Source of the DNA: Iris pallida
Taxonomy: Eukaryota; Streptophyta; Magnoliopsida; Asparagales; Iridaceae
Reading direction: 5' to 3'
Length of the DNA: 64,000 bases
Assembly: GCA_029216955.1 (NCBI GenBank)
Contig: JANAVB010005597.1
Coordinates: 47,349,108-47,413,107 of the forward strand
In this document: piece after piece, positions 34,148 through 43,703 of the stretch
Numbering within the stretch: position 1 is the stretch's first letter
How the letters are laid out: every line of letters begins with the position of its first letter
The notes under the pieces: model-generated
What the model was told of the DNA's origin: nothing
Seen by the model: the letters and a program-made list of their open reading frames with translations, nothing else
Database searches by the model: none
Program-made: the position numbers and the translations under genes

Positions 34148-36130
34148 TCATGTCCACATGCTGATGATTGGCAACAAATTTGATTTGCATGTGTCAATGG
34201 TAACAGCATCAGGAGTTCCAAGAGGCATCTTCAGAGCTTTTCTTCGAAACCGTTCAAAGAATTCCTTTGTAGTTTCATTATTTTTCTGCTTGATTCTTAT
34301 AAGAGCAGACATAGTCATGTCATTGAGCCCTTCATAGAATCGTTCAAGAAACATTTGTTTGAAACCGGCAAATGAGGTAATACACCCATCCGGGAGACTT
34401 CTATACCATTCATAAGCCGTTCCTTTGAGACATCCGACAAACACCCGAGTAAGGAGGGCATCACTTGGTTGCAGCTGGTCAGTCATCACTTCAAAATGAT
34501 TAATAAACTGACTCGGAGAAGTGGTTCCATCATAGAATGAGATAGTAGGAGGTTTGTATTTAGGAGGATACGATACTTGCTTCCATTCTATTGGATAAGG
34601 TTGCTTGATGCCTAACCTTTGTAAACCATCCTTCTGTTTGAATGCCTCAAATTGAGTTCGAAGATTCCTCAATTCTTCAGTAACAACTCCGGAGGATTGT
34701 GGAGTTGTAGCTTGTAGAGAATAGTTGGAAGGAGGAACAGCATTATAAGCACTATTCCCAGCTCCAGAGTGACTAGGAACCGGTTGAGCTTGCCCAGGAG
34801 TATTGGATTGTACTGCTGGAGGAATATGTACTGGACTTACACCAGTGTCAATTGGTATGGCATCTGGTACAGTCTGTCGATTTTGCAGCTGGGTTGCCAT
34901 GAGTTCATACATCGACTTCATAGTGTCAGCCATAGACTTCATTTGCTGTTCCAAAGAAGCAATTCTTTGTTCTTGAGGAGTCAAGGAAGAAGAAGGTTCA
35001 TCAGTATTCCCATCAACCATATAAGTCGTGACTGTACGAGGGATTATTGATGAACTGGTGGATGTTGTTTGTTCTGAATCATTACTTTGTGTATCAAAGT
35101 CATTTGTAGGAGAATTACCCCCAGTAGGCAGAGGTGGAAAGTTAGATTCTCCAAGAAATTCAGAATCATCTTCAGAAATCAAAGTCCTTTGACTAGAAGC
35201 CAGGACTCTTGCTCTGGTGCCTCTGTATACTCCATCTGGACTATCAGTTCTACCCCCAGTATCCCGAGAGGTTATGTTAACAGAAGCAAATAGAGGTTCA
35301 TCTTCATCAGGTATAGGTTCATACTGAATCTGGGTGAAGACAGATTGTCGTTTAGTTTGACATCTGCATTGCATCATGACTCTTGGCTGGAAGTCACATT
35401 CATGATCAGCATGGTCATGATCCATTGATTGACATCTGCATTGAATTATGACTTTTGGCTGGAAGTCACATTCAGCATGGTTATGATCCATTGACACAGA
35501 ATTATTCCTTCTCTTCTGTTGAAGATGTTCTCGTAAATCTGTCTGTGAAGATTGAGGTACATCAGAGAACATTCTTTGTGTATTTTTAGGAATATATTTT
35601 TGGTTCTTGGGTCTTGATGGCTCTTGATTATATAGAGAGTGATTAATCTGAGCCACATAATTTCTAGCATACTCTGCATCTGGATCTCTTGCTTTTGTTC
35701 CCGATTGGTATGGTTTTTTGACACCAGAAGTGCTTCCTAAATGGGTTTGATTAAGTTTTGCTCTTAGATCAGTTGGAGGTGACACGTTGGTTTTTAAAAC
35801 TTGGAGTTTTCCTTCCATTGATCTGGATATTTGCAGAGAAGGAAGAGTTGAACCATCCCCTTGATTAGGAGTTGGTAATAGACCCTCTTTCATAGGCAAA
35901 TTCTGTGCCCAATTCGAAGAAGTCGTAGAAGAAGACATTAAGAAATGTTTCTTCTTAGACTTATTCAAGTTTTGAGACATAGAATATCCAGAAGGAAGAG
36001 TAGTCAAAAGACCATCTTCTTTTCTTTGACTAACAAAACTGTCAGTCAAAGTTGTTCCTGAAGTAAACACTACAGGAGCAGAAGAAACAACTAAAGAGTT
36101 ATTTCTTTTCGAAGGGACTTTGTGAGCCAT
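34148..36130 (-). CDS. gag: Tat gag, capsid part
   Basis: 660 codons. A low-complexity Ser/Gln-rich N-terminal half contains a tandem duplication (MDHNHAECDFQPKVIIQCRC and MDHDHADHECDFQPRVMMQC). A coiled-coil stretch (EQRIASLEQQMKSMADTMKS) follows. The retrotransposon gag domain has PPTISFYDGTTSPSQFINHF, LTRVFVGCLKGTAYEWYRSL, FKQMFLERFY and KNNETTKEFFERFRRKALKM. Gag forms the particle that packages the element RNA. The upstream coding frame (36131-36753) joins it by a frame change near 36145-36165. Confidence 0.9.
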   Translation of the reverse strand: MAHKVPSKRNNSLVVSSAPVVFTSGTTLTDSFVSQRKEDGLLTTLPSGYSMSQNLNKSKKKHFLMSSSTTSSNWAQNLPMKEGLLPTPNQGDGSTLPSLQISRSMEGKLQVLKTNVSPPTDLRAKLNQTHLGSTSGVKKPYQSGTKARDPDAEYARNYVAQINHSLYNQEPSRPKNQKYIPKNTQRMFSDVPQSSQTDLREHLQQKRRNNSVSMDHNHAECDFQPKVIIQCRCQSMDHDHADHECDFQPRVMMQCRCQTKRQSVFTQIQYEPIPDEDEPLFASVNITSRDTGGRTDSPDGVYRGTRARVLASSQRTLISEDDSEFLGESNFPPLPTGGNSPTNDFDTQSNDSEQTTSTSSSIIPRTVTTYMVDGNTDEPSSSLTPQEQRIASLEQQMKSMADTMKSMYELMATQLQNRQTVPDAIPIDTGVSPVHIPPAVQSNTPGQAQPVPSHSGAGNSAYNAVPPSNYSLQATTPQSSGVVTEELRNLRTQFEAFKQKDGLQRLGIKQPYPIEWKQVSYPPKYKPPTISFYDGTTSPSQFINHFEVMTDQLQPSDALLTRVFVGCLKGTAYEWYRSLPDGCITSFAGFKQMFLERFYEGLNDMTMSALIRIKQKNNETTKEFFERFRRKALKMPLGTPDAVTIDTCKSNLLPIISMWT

Positions 36131-36753
36131 TTGTGAAGGAGTTCTAGCAAGACCACCCCAGTTCTAGTAGAACTTGGCAAAGAAGAAGAGATAGCTAAAG
36201 AGCTATTCTTCTTAGATGATGTAGACGGAACACACGCTGAAGCAGGCTTGGTTAAAGAACCAGTGCTGTTAGCGTGACTTTTGATTTTAGAAATACATGC
36301 TGGAACAGATTTGGCTAAGGAGCCAGTGCTGTCAACGTGACTATTGAATTTGAGATTGCACGCTGGAACAGGCTTGGTTAAAGAGCCAATGCTGTCAGCG
36401 TGACTTTTGACTGTGAGATTGCACGCTGGAACAGGCTTGGCTAAGGAGCCAGTGCTGCCAGCGTGACTTTTGACTGCTGTCGTCTTCGAGCACACAAGAG
36501 CGTGCGTGCTTGCAGTAGAGTGTTTGCCAGTGTTAGGAGTAGACACTATGGCAGAAACTTCACCATTGGTTGCCAACAGATTCTTAGGGACGTAGATGGA
36601 TCGTCCCTTCGATTTGGCAGTGGTGATGGAGGCTGAAGTGGGCTTGCCACCCTTAGCCCGCTGCATTTCTTCGTAGGCGAGTTGATCGAATTGGATCGAT
36701 ATCACCTTCTTCGTCGAGCCGACTGACGAAGTGTCGCATTGAGTTGTTGCCAT
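36091..36753 (-). CDS. gag: Tat gag N-terminal part with tandem repeats
   Basis: The start is chosen at the ATG at 36753 (MATTQCDTSSVGSTKKVISI), since the longer frame runs into the LTR. About 35 bases separate it from the PBS. Residues ~105-185 are a fourfold repeat of SHA(G/D)S(T/I)GSL(A/T)KPVPAC. Each repeat contains the DNA motif AGCGTGACTTTT (minus strand AAAAGTCACGCT, coding KSHA) that also forms the LTR repeats. The frame leaves the gag frame near 36150, so this copy carries a frameshift. Confidence 0.75.
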   Translation of the reverse strand: MATTQCDTSSVGSTKKVISIQFDQLAYEEMQRAKGGKPTSASITTAKSKGRSIYVPKNLLATNGEVSAIVSTPNTGKHSTASTHALVCSKTTAVKSHAGSTGSLAKPVPACNLTVKSHADSIGSLTKPVPACNLKFNSHVDSTGSLAKSVPACISKIKSHANSTGSLTKPASACVPSTSSKKNSSLAISSSLPSSTRTGVVLLELLHKWLTKSLRKEITL

Positions 36754-36773
36754 CTCAGAAGAGGAGATGGTTT

Positions 36774-36791
36774 TCCCTAGCAGAGTCGCCA
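36774..36791 (-). other. Tat primer binding site
   Basis: On the minus strand TGGCGACTCTGCTAGGGA starts three bases after the 5' LTR. It resembles the TGGCGACTC... primer sites of Ogre/Tat elements, usually assigned to a tRNA-Arg. The tRNA identity is from memory of the family. Confidence 0.8.
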
Positions 36792-36794
36792 ATT

Positions 36795-37835
36795 TATTTT
36801 CCATAAATAAATTCACTTTATTTATTGTGTTTCTGGAAAAATTACAACTGTAGGAATCCGATCTAGAAGACGATCGCTTTATCCCTTAGACGATGCGAAG
36901 AAAAAAAGTTCTCAAAATTTCAACAGCAATTTAGATATCTATGTATCTGTACAATGAATGAGAAAAGAACTCTATTTATAGAGTCAAAAATAACTGAAAA
37001 GATAACTGTCTTCACAACCTGTGCATAGTCGAAAATCATGCATGATTTAACAAACACAAGGTTATGGGCAGTTACTGGACGTGGCCTGTAACTGTTGGAC
37101 ACATGGAAATCGTGCATGAGTCGTGTGCAAGTTACAGGACGCACATGTGAGAGATCGATGGCATCGCTGCCACGTACTCCAATTTGATGAAATCCACGCA
37201 GGCTTGTTGAGGACGAAATCCACGCAGACTTTGGTGCAGAAAGCTTCAGAATCCACGCAGACTTGGGGCAGAAAGCTTCAGAATCCACGCAGACTTGGAG
37301 CAGAAAGTTTCAGAATCCACGCAGACTTAGTGCAAAAAGCTTCAAAATACACGCAAGCTTGAGAAAGGAACATAGAAGTTCAAAATACACGCAGACTTGA
37401 GTCAAAACGGTCAGCTGTCTTGATTCGACGTGCCTCGACTGACACAAAATCTCTGACATTGATTGCCTTTTGTCAGTCGTATTAAATGACAATAAGCTCT
37501 TTTGGTACGCCAACTTGATGAAGGCTGAGTCTTGTTGAAGAAGATTTCGAAAGTCATGCAATAGTCGGCTGTGATCTCTCGAGTTCCGTGCATACGTGGC
37601 ATACAATGAGACATTCTTTGACTGTCGTGCTGTCAGTCATAATAACACTCTGACAAATGATGAGCTGTCTCTCAGCGTGACTTTTTTAAACATTGTCTTG
37701 ATCAACTCAGCGTGACTTTTAGAATTTGTCTTGATCAACTCAGCGTGACTTTTAGACTTTGTCCTGATCAACTCAGCATGACTTTTAGACTTTGTCCTGA
37801 TCAACTCAGCGTGACTTTCATTTTTGAGGCCTACA
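36795..37835 (-). repeat. Tat 5' LTR
   Basis: 1041 bp. It is identical in plan to the left LTR but has one extra 33-bp repeat unit (TCAACTCAGCATGAC..., near 37765), which explains the 33-bp length difference. The inner end reads GGAAAATA on the minus strand, a C-to-T change from the expected CA. By hand count about 30 substitutions separate the two LTRs (~3%). Confidence 0.95.
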
Positions 37836-39795
37836 AGGAGGACGACGTGGAGGATTTTATATTAGCCAGTCCCGTCAGCCTCGGGCTGGGGATGGAGAGG
37901 GAAGTTCCGTACCCTCATCCTCATCTCCGAGTACGCTATTGTACCGTTCTGTTTCCGGTCCATTACCGGGACAGGGCAGTTCCAGCAGGTTGCCGACTCC
38001 TCCCTCGTCGTCCAGCCTTTCTGATCCCTCATCCAGCATCCCTGATCCCCCGTCCAGCATCCCTGATCCCCCGTCCAGCATTCCTCCTGTCGACGGCTCT
38101 ATGGGGGAAGCCGACGTCGAGCATATGGAGGGCGGCGATCAGACTGATCCTGCCCAGGCAGGAGGTGAGAGCGACCCTCCATGCGCTCCCCCGGGCGAGA
38201 CGCGTATGGAGATTTAGACGGACGGGCCTATGAAGTAAGTTAATTAATTAATATATATTTCTCAAATGATTATATGTACATATATATTCATGAAAAATTA
38301 TTATTGTATAGATATCGGCCTTCTGCAGTACAGAGACAGCTGGGAACATTTCTGAGGCAGAACTATGGTGGGCCTTGGATTAACTACTCAGATGCTCCCG
38401 CAAATAGGAAGGCCTTTTGGTTCGTCCACTTCAAGGTAAAAAATTTGTTTATTTTTAAATTTTAATAATCATTTGTGTATATTATACAACTTTTGTATTT
38501 TACTTCTTGTAGAGGACCTATTTCCATCCACCACGCCGGGCGGTGAGGATCGAGGGCCAATTTTCTGCCGTCGCAGCCAAGCTCATCCGTGATGCGATCG
38601 ACGACCAGAAACGTCGTGATCGCTCCGGACAGCCGATCCAGGGTTGGATTATGCCAGAGCAGTGGACTACGATGAAGGCTAGATTCAGCGAGTGCAGGTA
38701 CCAGGAGCAGTCTGAGAAGGCCAAGGTGGCGCGATCGAGCGCCGGTAAGTGGTGTGGTGGCTCCATTCCGATGACGGAGCATTTTCGTCGTCTGGTACGT
38801 TTCCAATGACGGACATTAATTTATATATAGTTCGATAGAATGTTTAATACTAATAATAGATAATATATTTTAACAGGTAAAAAAGGTGAGGATCCGAACA
38901 TGGTGACCGTCTTCTTGGTCACCCATCGGAGGGCTGGGAAGTTCATTGACGAGAGGGCGACGCAGGCATATGTACGTTCTATTCTTTATATTAATTTACT
39001 ATAATTTAGAAAACAGGAAAATAGATATCAATATAGACTTTAGCAAACACTTACACGTTAGCAAACATGTTCTAGGCCGAGTTTGTTCGGCTACAGGAGG
39101 AGACGGCTGCTGCTGCTGCTGCTGCTAGTGCGCAAGCAGAGGGAGGGGCTGGTACTTCCTCCCAGCCGCCTACAGCTCCATCGCCGGACGAGCTCTGGAT
39201 GACCGCCGTTGGCGGTCTTCAGAAGGATACGTACTACGGTACGGGATCCTACGGCACGTATTTGGCTTCGGAGTCATCCCGGGCCCCCTCTGTCAGTGCG
39301 CAGTCTCCGGCTACGCAGGCGTCGTCACGAGCTGAGGATGTTCGTCGTCAGATCGAGGAGCTGCGTCGCGAGTTGCAGCAGCAGATTTCTGATGCGGTCG
39401 AGCGACGATCCGACCCTCCGATCGTCACCGGACGATTTGATACGGTCGAGTGCAGTATACAGGAGCTGATGAGTCTGCATCAGGCTACAGCTGCCAGCTT
39501 GCAGACGCTCACCGAGTCTACGCAGCGCACAGAGCGTAGACAGGTCGAGCTGGAGGGATCGCAGAGGAGCATGTCTGCCTCACTCGCTCAGTATACTAAG
39601 AGGGTGGTGAGTACCCTTGCTGCGCATGGTGAGCGACTGCGAGAGCTGGAGCAGATACGTCCTCCCGGTCCATCGACGGCGCCGACTCCAGACATTCCAC
39701 TGCCTCCTACTGCCCCTACGGTGCAGCTCACCCAGGAGCAGTATGACTACATTCTATCCCAGTTGTCCCAGTTGCGCGACAGGGGTCCGCAGTGA

Positions 39796-40092
39796 TTTTA
39801 TTGGTTTTTTTATGACTTGTATGTATTGGCCCTATGGGCAAATTGTTTATTGGTACACTGTTGTTTATACACTTGGTGGGAGACTTTTTATCATCTTCCA
39901 TTTTTATTTGACTCTATTGGATGTTTGTGAGGATGTGTGTCTGTGATATTTACTTTGCACTGCCTCCTATTTTTATTGTGATATTTACTTTGTGATATCT
40001 GCGACAGGGATGACAAATATACCTACGCTGGGTTATAAGCGATGATCTGATATACAAATAAGGTGCTGCCGAAATTTTTAAAAAAATATATT
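39796..40092. other. CACTA-2 tnpA 3' flank
   Basis: A T-rich stretch follows the tnpA stop, typical of a 3' UTR. No further frame or repeat recognised. Confidence 0.5.
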
Positions 40093-40440
40093 GTGTATTT
40101 TTGTTATGATGTGTGTCTGTGTTTACAGTGAATGTGAAATGCAGTATTCGGAACCATCGACAGTTTCGATTACTGTTGTATGTGTTATCTTGGATAGAAA
40201 TAGCAACAGTTCAGGGTGCACTTCTGAGAGCTTCATTTTCACGTCCTTCACTTTCTCGGAACGTCGTAAAGGTTCCCGAGAAGGTGAAGGACGTGAAGAG
40301 GAAGCTCTGAGAAGTGCACCCTGAACTGTTGCTCTTTCTATCCAAGATAAAACATAGAACAGTAAGCGAAACTGTCGATGGTTCGAACACTGCACTTCAC
40401 ACACACTGTAAACACAAACACACAGCATAACAAAAATATC
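40093..40440. repeat. CACTA-2 3' hairpin
   Basis: Arms at 40093-40263 and about 40271-40440 pair across an ~8-base loop (centre near CTCGGAACGTCG / TTCCCGAGAA). Shared words include CTTGGATAGAAA, CAACAGTTCAGGGTGCACTT and CACTGTAAACACA. Mismatches are scattered. The arms match no element terminus, and the sequence is not recognised as a coding fragment. The frames on both strands (40091-40324 and 40123-40428) are mirror images of each other. Confidence 0.9.
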
Positions 40441-40477
40441 AATTATATTTTTTTTAAAAAAATTTTATAATATCTGC

Positions 40478-40870
40478 GATGTATAGCGACATTCTGCGAC
40501 GTACTGCGACGGAACGTAGACGTCGCTATACGTCGCTAAATAGCGACGTAAGTCGCTAGATATGTCGGTAGGCGTCGCTAAGTTGCCCACGTGGCTGCCA
40601 TGCCATGTCATCATATATAAAGTTTACAGCGTCGCCAGTGGTCACTTTACGTCGCAATTTTGGCGTCGTAGTGATACGTCGCTATCTGTCGTTAATTTTG
40701 CGACGTCTAGCGACAATGAACACCGCATCGCAAATAGCGACGTTCGGCGACTAAAGTGCCATCTGCGACTTGCCTATAAGCGACGTCCGGTTTTCGTCGC
40801 TAAATATGTCGCAAATTGGATTCAGCGACGTATTTTTCTTATTTAGCGACGTCTCCTGACGTTGCTAAAA
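40478..40870. repeat. CACTA-2 3' subterminal repeats
   Basis: TAGCGACG and CGTCGCTA units fill the last ~400 bp before the terminal TTTTAGTAGTA. They are the same motif as in CACTA-1. Confidence 0.9.
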
Positions 40871-40891
40871 TGGGTTATTTTAGTAGTATTA

Positions 40892-41430
40892 AGTAATTAA
40901 TCGAGAACAAGAAATTGTATGCTCTTTGTAGGAGATCGGATAATTCTGGAGATCATAAGGTATTCCGACTCCGATTTTGTTGGATGCCAACACAGTAGGA
41001 GATCCACATCAGGTTATGCTGACTAATGGAGATATATTTTGGATGAGTGTCAAACATGCACTCATAATTTTTTCTACCATGGCAGCAAGGTTTATAACAT
41101 GCTGTGGGACATCAATTCAGGGAATATGGTTGCAAAATTTTATCACAAGACTGCGCCTACAGTACGGTGTTTAAAGACCACTTAAATTATGGTGTGACAA
41201 TAAATCAGCAGTAAAATATTCCAATAACAACAGAAACTTGTATAAGTCAAGGATATTGACATAAAGTTTCTAGTTGTGAAGGAAAGAATTCAGAATGGTT
41301 AAAGTGTCCATATAGCACATTATGACAAACTCCATTTTAGCGGATCCGCTCACAAAAGCATTATCACCCAGGGTCTTTCATGAGCATACTGCTCATATGG
41401 GTGTTATCTCAATCAAGTATATGGCAATAT
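40892..41430 (+). pseudogene. Copia RNase H and C-terminal end, decayed
   Basis: Resumes after CACTA-2. Shifting frames give EIIRYSDSDFVGC (RNase H start, with the first catalytic Asp), a STSGYA-like stretch at 40990-41015, and near 41310-41400 the usual copia C-terminus (ADPLTK-like 'SGSAHKSIITQ', then HEHTAHMGV). Several stops and shifts are present. Confidence 0.82.
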
Positions 41431-41837
41431 AGTGAGAGTTTGTATTTTATGTATTTGGGTGCTATTTGGCTTTGGACACATTTATGTATTAAAATATTTT
41501 GGATATTTATCTGATCAGATATATGGAAATTCAGTTCATTCTGTTTTCATTATGTTAAAGTATTGATCTCATTAAAGTTAATGAGGACCAGTTGAAAATA
41601 GACATGTATTGATCACATTGCGTGTAATTTTTATGCTACGCATCCATGATTGATCTATGTCGTTTAGCTATATTGGTATATGTGACCATTGATAATTTAG
41701 TTACGCTATATGTGACGAAGGCCGCTTTGATCCTATGTTGATATGGTTAATGGACGAGATTGTCTAAATATATCCTAAGGATTAAGATAGCAATTTATGA
41801 GCACACTAAGGTTAACACAATTATAAGGTTACATATG
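41431..41837 (+). other. Copia 3' untranslated region
   Basis: AT-rich, without a reading frame. It leads to the purine-rich tract CCCAGTGGGAGA (41841-41852) immediately before the 3' LTR. Confidence 0.7.
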
Positions 41838-41853
41838 TGGCCCAGTGGGAGAT
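41838..41853 (+). other. Copia polypurine tract
   Basis: GTGGCCCAGTGGGAGAT abuts the TGTTGG start of the 3' LTR. CAGTGGGAGAT is a common form in plant copia elements. Confidence 0.75.
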
Positions 41854-42327
41854 TGTTGGAATTATTCAATAATTAAGGGACCACACATGTAAAATTAATT
41901 GTGTTTAGGCTATCTAAATAATTAAGCCAAATTAAAGTGGTATATTTGAAAATTGGCTTAAGGGTATAATTGTCATGGAATTAATGTGTAGATACCGAAA
42001 ATAATTCTAATTTGATGAGGGGCCAAATTAGAAATGTCAAAACATATAAATATATGTATTCATTAGGGTTATGGTCCTCAACTTATACGGCCACCAAAGA
42101 GAAGTTTTCTCTTTTTCTCTTCTGCATTCCCATCAACAGAAAGAGAGGGACAAAGTATTCAGATTCTTCTTTGTCATTAAGGGTCGTAGCAAGTTGGAAG
42201 ATCAAACCCCACAAAAGGACGACCGCTTCAAGATCCATCAAGCCTAGCAATGGATTCAGGTACGCTTCCGCAATTTAATTTATGTTCTTCATCTCATGAA
42301 TCGACAGGGCACAATAAATTTCCAACA
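41854..42327 (+). repeat. Copia 3' LTR
   Basis: 474 bp, the same length as the 5' LTR with about 11 substitutions by hand count. Followed by TTGGA. Confidence 0.95.
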
Positions 42328-42332
42328 TTGGA

Positions 42333-42510
42333 TGGATGAACTATCTTCCTTCTTATTTATTTTTTCTTTGAAAATCTCTTTCCTTGCATGCTCCTTATAA
42401 AATAAAAGGAAATCAATTTCTTTTGAAAAATTACAATTTTTTGAAAAGATTGTTTGGAAATAACAATAAAATTTAGAGGAAAAGTGAATCCTGTGGAAAA
42501 GTGAATCATG
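42333..42510. repeat. Third copy of the ~205-bp tandem repeat
   Basis: Continues the array broken at 619 (TGGATGAACTATCTTCCTTC and AAAATAAAAGGAAATCAATT). A partial copy recurs at 42898-42968. Confidence 0.8.
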
Positions 42511-43703
42511 TGCTTAACGCTCTAACCGTCATCTTAGGACCCGTCAGATGACGAAGACCGGATAACATAAGACGCATAATGGTCTATTCAAAGCCAATGT
42601 TCTGACCTCCGTCGCCTGAGGAAAATGGTTCTTTCCTTAACCTTAACGAGGACTCTCTCATCTGTGACATAGTTGAAGGCACGTGCAAGGATACAATGGA
42701 CATCCAAACGGCGTATCCTCGAGGATCTATCTTTTCATAGAAGGCGAGCGAAGTGAGATCTTCCGTGCCTTAGAAATTGAAGAGGGCATTGGAAGAAGAA
42801 GACTCAAAATGCGTCAGTGAGGAAATGCAAACCAATGATTCATTAAGGTCTCTTCATTTTCCAACGTAGTTCGTGGGTCAAACCAACGATTCTCTTGTGT
42901 TGGATGGATGAACTATCTTCCTTCTTATTTATTTTTTCTTTGAAAATCACTTTCTTTGCATGCTCCTTTCATTTGGCATCCAAACGCATGAAATGAATAA
43001 CTTTTCTATTCTATCCTGCTAACCAAATGTGACCAACGTGATCCATCCGCGAGCAATTCTTCCTCCTTGTATTTTTGGTCTCCTTCTATATTCTAATATT
43101 TACTTTAGTTTCTTTACCATGTCAGCAACAAAATAATCACCTTTGCTAAATTGATTAACTTACAAGTACAAGATCTCGAGTTCAATATCCACCAAAAACC
43201 ATAAAATCGTAAGTTAATGTTTTATCGCTTTCGTGTATTGTCAACCATTTTTTTTTTCTTTTTCTGATAAGGAAAATTTTCCATTCTAGAAAGTTCAAAT
43301 TTGAATGAAAATTTACTTGAGGCAGGCCTTCTGCAACGAGTATTCATGATCTGAAGATCCAGATAGGAAAGCCACAGTTGAGCTAATAAAAGCTTAAGTG
43401 TCTACTCTGCACCATATGCAAAACTTGACATCTTTTTTGACGACAGTTGGTTGAGGTCCCCCACAGGCATTATTATTAGCTTGGTCTGGGACTGGAGAGG
43501 GATCCTTTCCTGATGGTTAAAAAAAAAAAAAATTCACATGTACCATATTCCTCCAAACAGTTAAAAAGCTGGGTGAATGTTAGTTAAATGGCTTGACTGA
43601 CCACCATTGACACAATCAAGCCATGAACCCATGAATTTGCTACTCTTTTTACTCTTGTTCTGCTCTAGTAATGTGATTGCTTGATCATGATCGATCACAT
43701 ACT
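42511..43703. other. Intergenic, no gene recognised
   Basis: Stops in all frames. Apart from the partial repeat at 42898-42968, no element end, tRNA or coding match is seen. Confidence 0.6.

Larger units (their letters stand above)
17143..37835 (-). mobile_element. Ty3/gypsy retrotransposon of the Tat type, with antisense extra genes
   Basis: LTRs at 17143-18150 and 36795-37835 are flanked by AGGAG (17138-17142 and 37836-37840). Minus-strand order is 5' LTR, PBS, gag, zinc-knuckle region, protease, RT, RNase H, second RNase H, integrase, then a long non-pol region and 3' LTR. Two RNase H domains in tandem, a TGGCGACTCTGC primer site and antisense ORFs near the 3' LTR are known marks of the Tat (Ogre/Retand/Grande) group. 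The length is 20.7 kb, or about 17.5 kb without the solo LTR. Coding frames are interrupted by only a few stops and shifts. Confidence 0.95.
17127..39795 (+). pseudogene. tnpA: tnpA-like (Ptta/En/Spm family) CACTA protein gene, split by the Tat element
   Basis: The ATG at 17127 begins MTRPG. The Tat element enters after 17142 and the frame resumes exactly at 37841 (GRRGGFYISQSRQP...). Exons inferred from splice sites are 37841-38254 or so, 38312-38435, 38513-38794, 38877-38971 and 39076-39795. The conserved part reads LGTFLRQNYGGPWINYSD, RTYFHPPRRAV, MTEHFRRL and VTVFLVTHRRAGKFID, typical of plant Transposase_24/Ptta proteins. It is followed by an Ala/Gln-rich C-terminus with a predicted coiled coil (RAEDVRRQIEELRRELQQQI). 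An in-frame TAG lies at 38215-38217 before the first donor. TNPA-type proteins bind subterminal repeats. Both the insertion and the nonsense change disable this copy. Confidence 0.88.
10915..40888 (+). mobile_element. CACTA-2, En/Spm-type DNA transposon with tnp2 and tnpA genes, interrupted by a Tat retroelement
   Basis: The left end reads CACTACTAAAAT. The right end reads TTTTAGTAGTA, where the expected last base G has become A. The TSD is TTA (10912-10914 and 40889-40891), and the copia sequence resumes directly after it. Without the Tat insertion (20,693 bp plus 5 bp of TSD) the element is about 9.3 kb. It has TAGCGACGT subterminal repeats, a pyrimidine leader, a tnp2-like gene, a tnpA-like gene and a 3' hairpin. 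Both transposase genes carry nonsense or frameshift changes, so this copy looks inactive. Confidence 0.95.
624..42327 (+). mobile_element. Ty1/copia LTR retrotransposon, host of the whole nest
   Basis: Two 474-bp LTRs begin TGTTGGAATT and end TTTCCAACA. They are flanked by the perfect 5-bp duplication TTGGA (619-623 and 42328-42332). A primer binding site for initiator tRNA-Met follows the 5' LTR and a purine-rich tract precedes the 3' LTR. Removing the two CACTA insertions leaves an element of about 6 kb with gag knuckle, protease, GAG-pre-integrase, RT and RNase H remnants in copia order. The integrase core appears deleted. The LTRs differ at about 11 of 474 positions by hand count, yet the coding part is heavily decayed. 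Confidence 0.95.
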
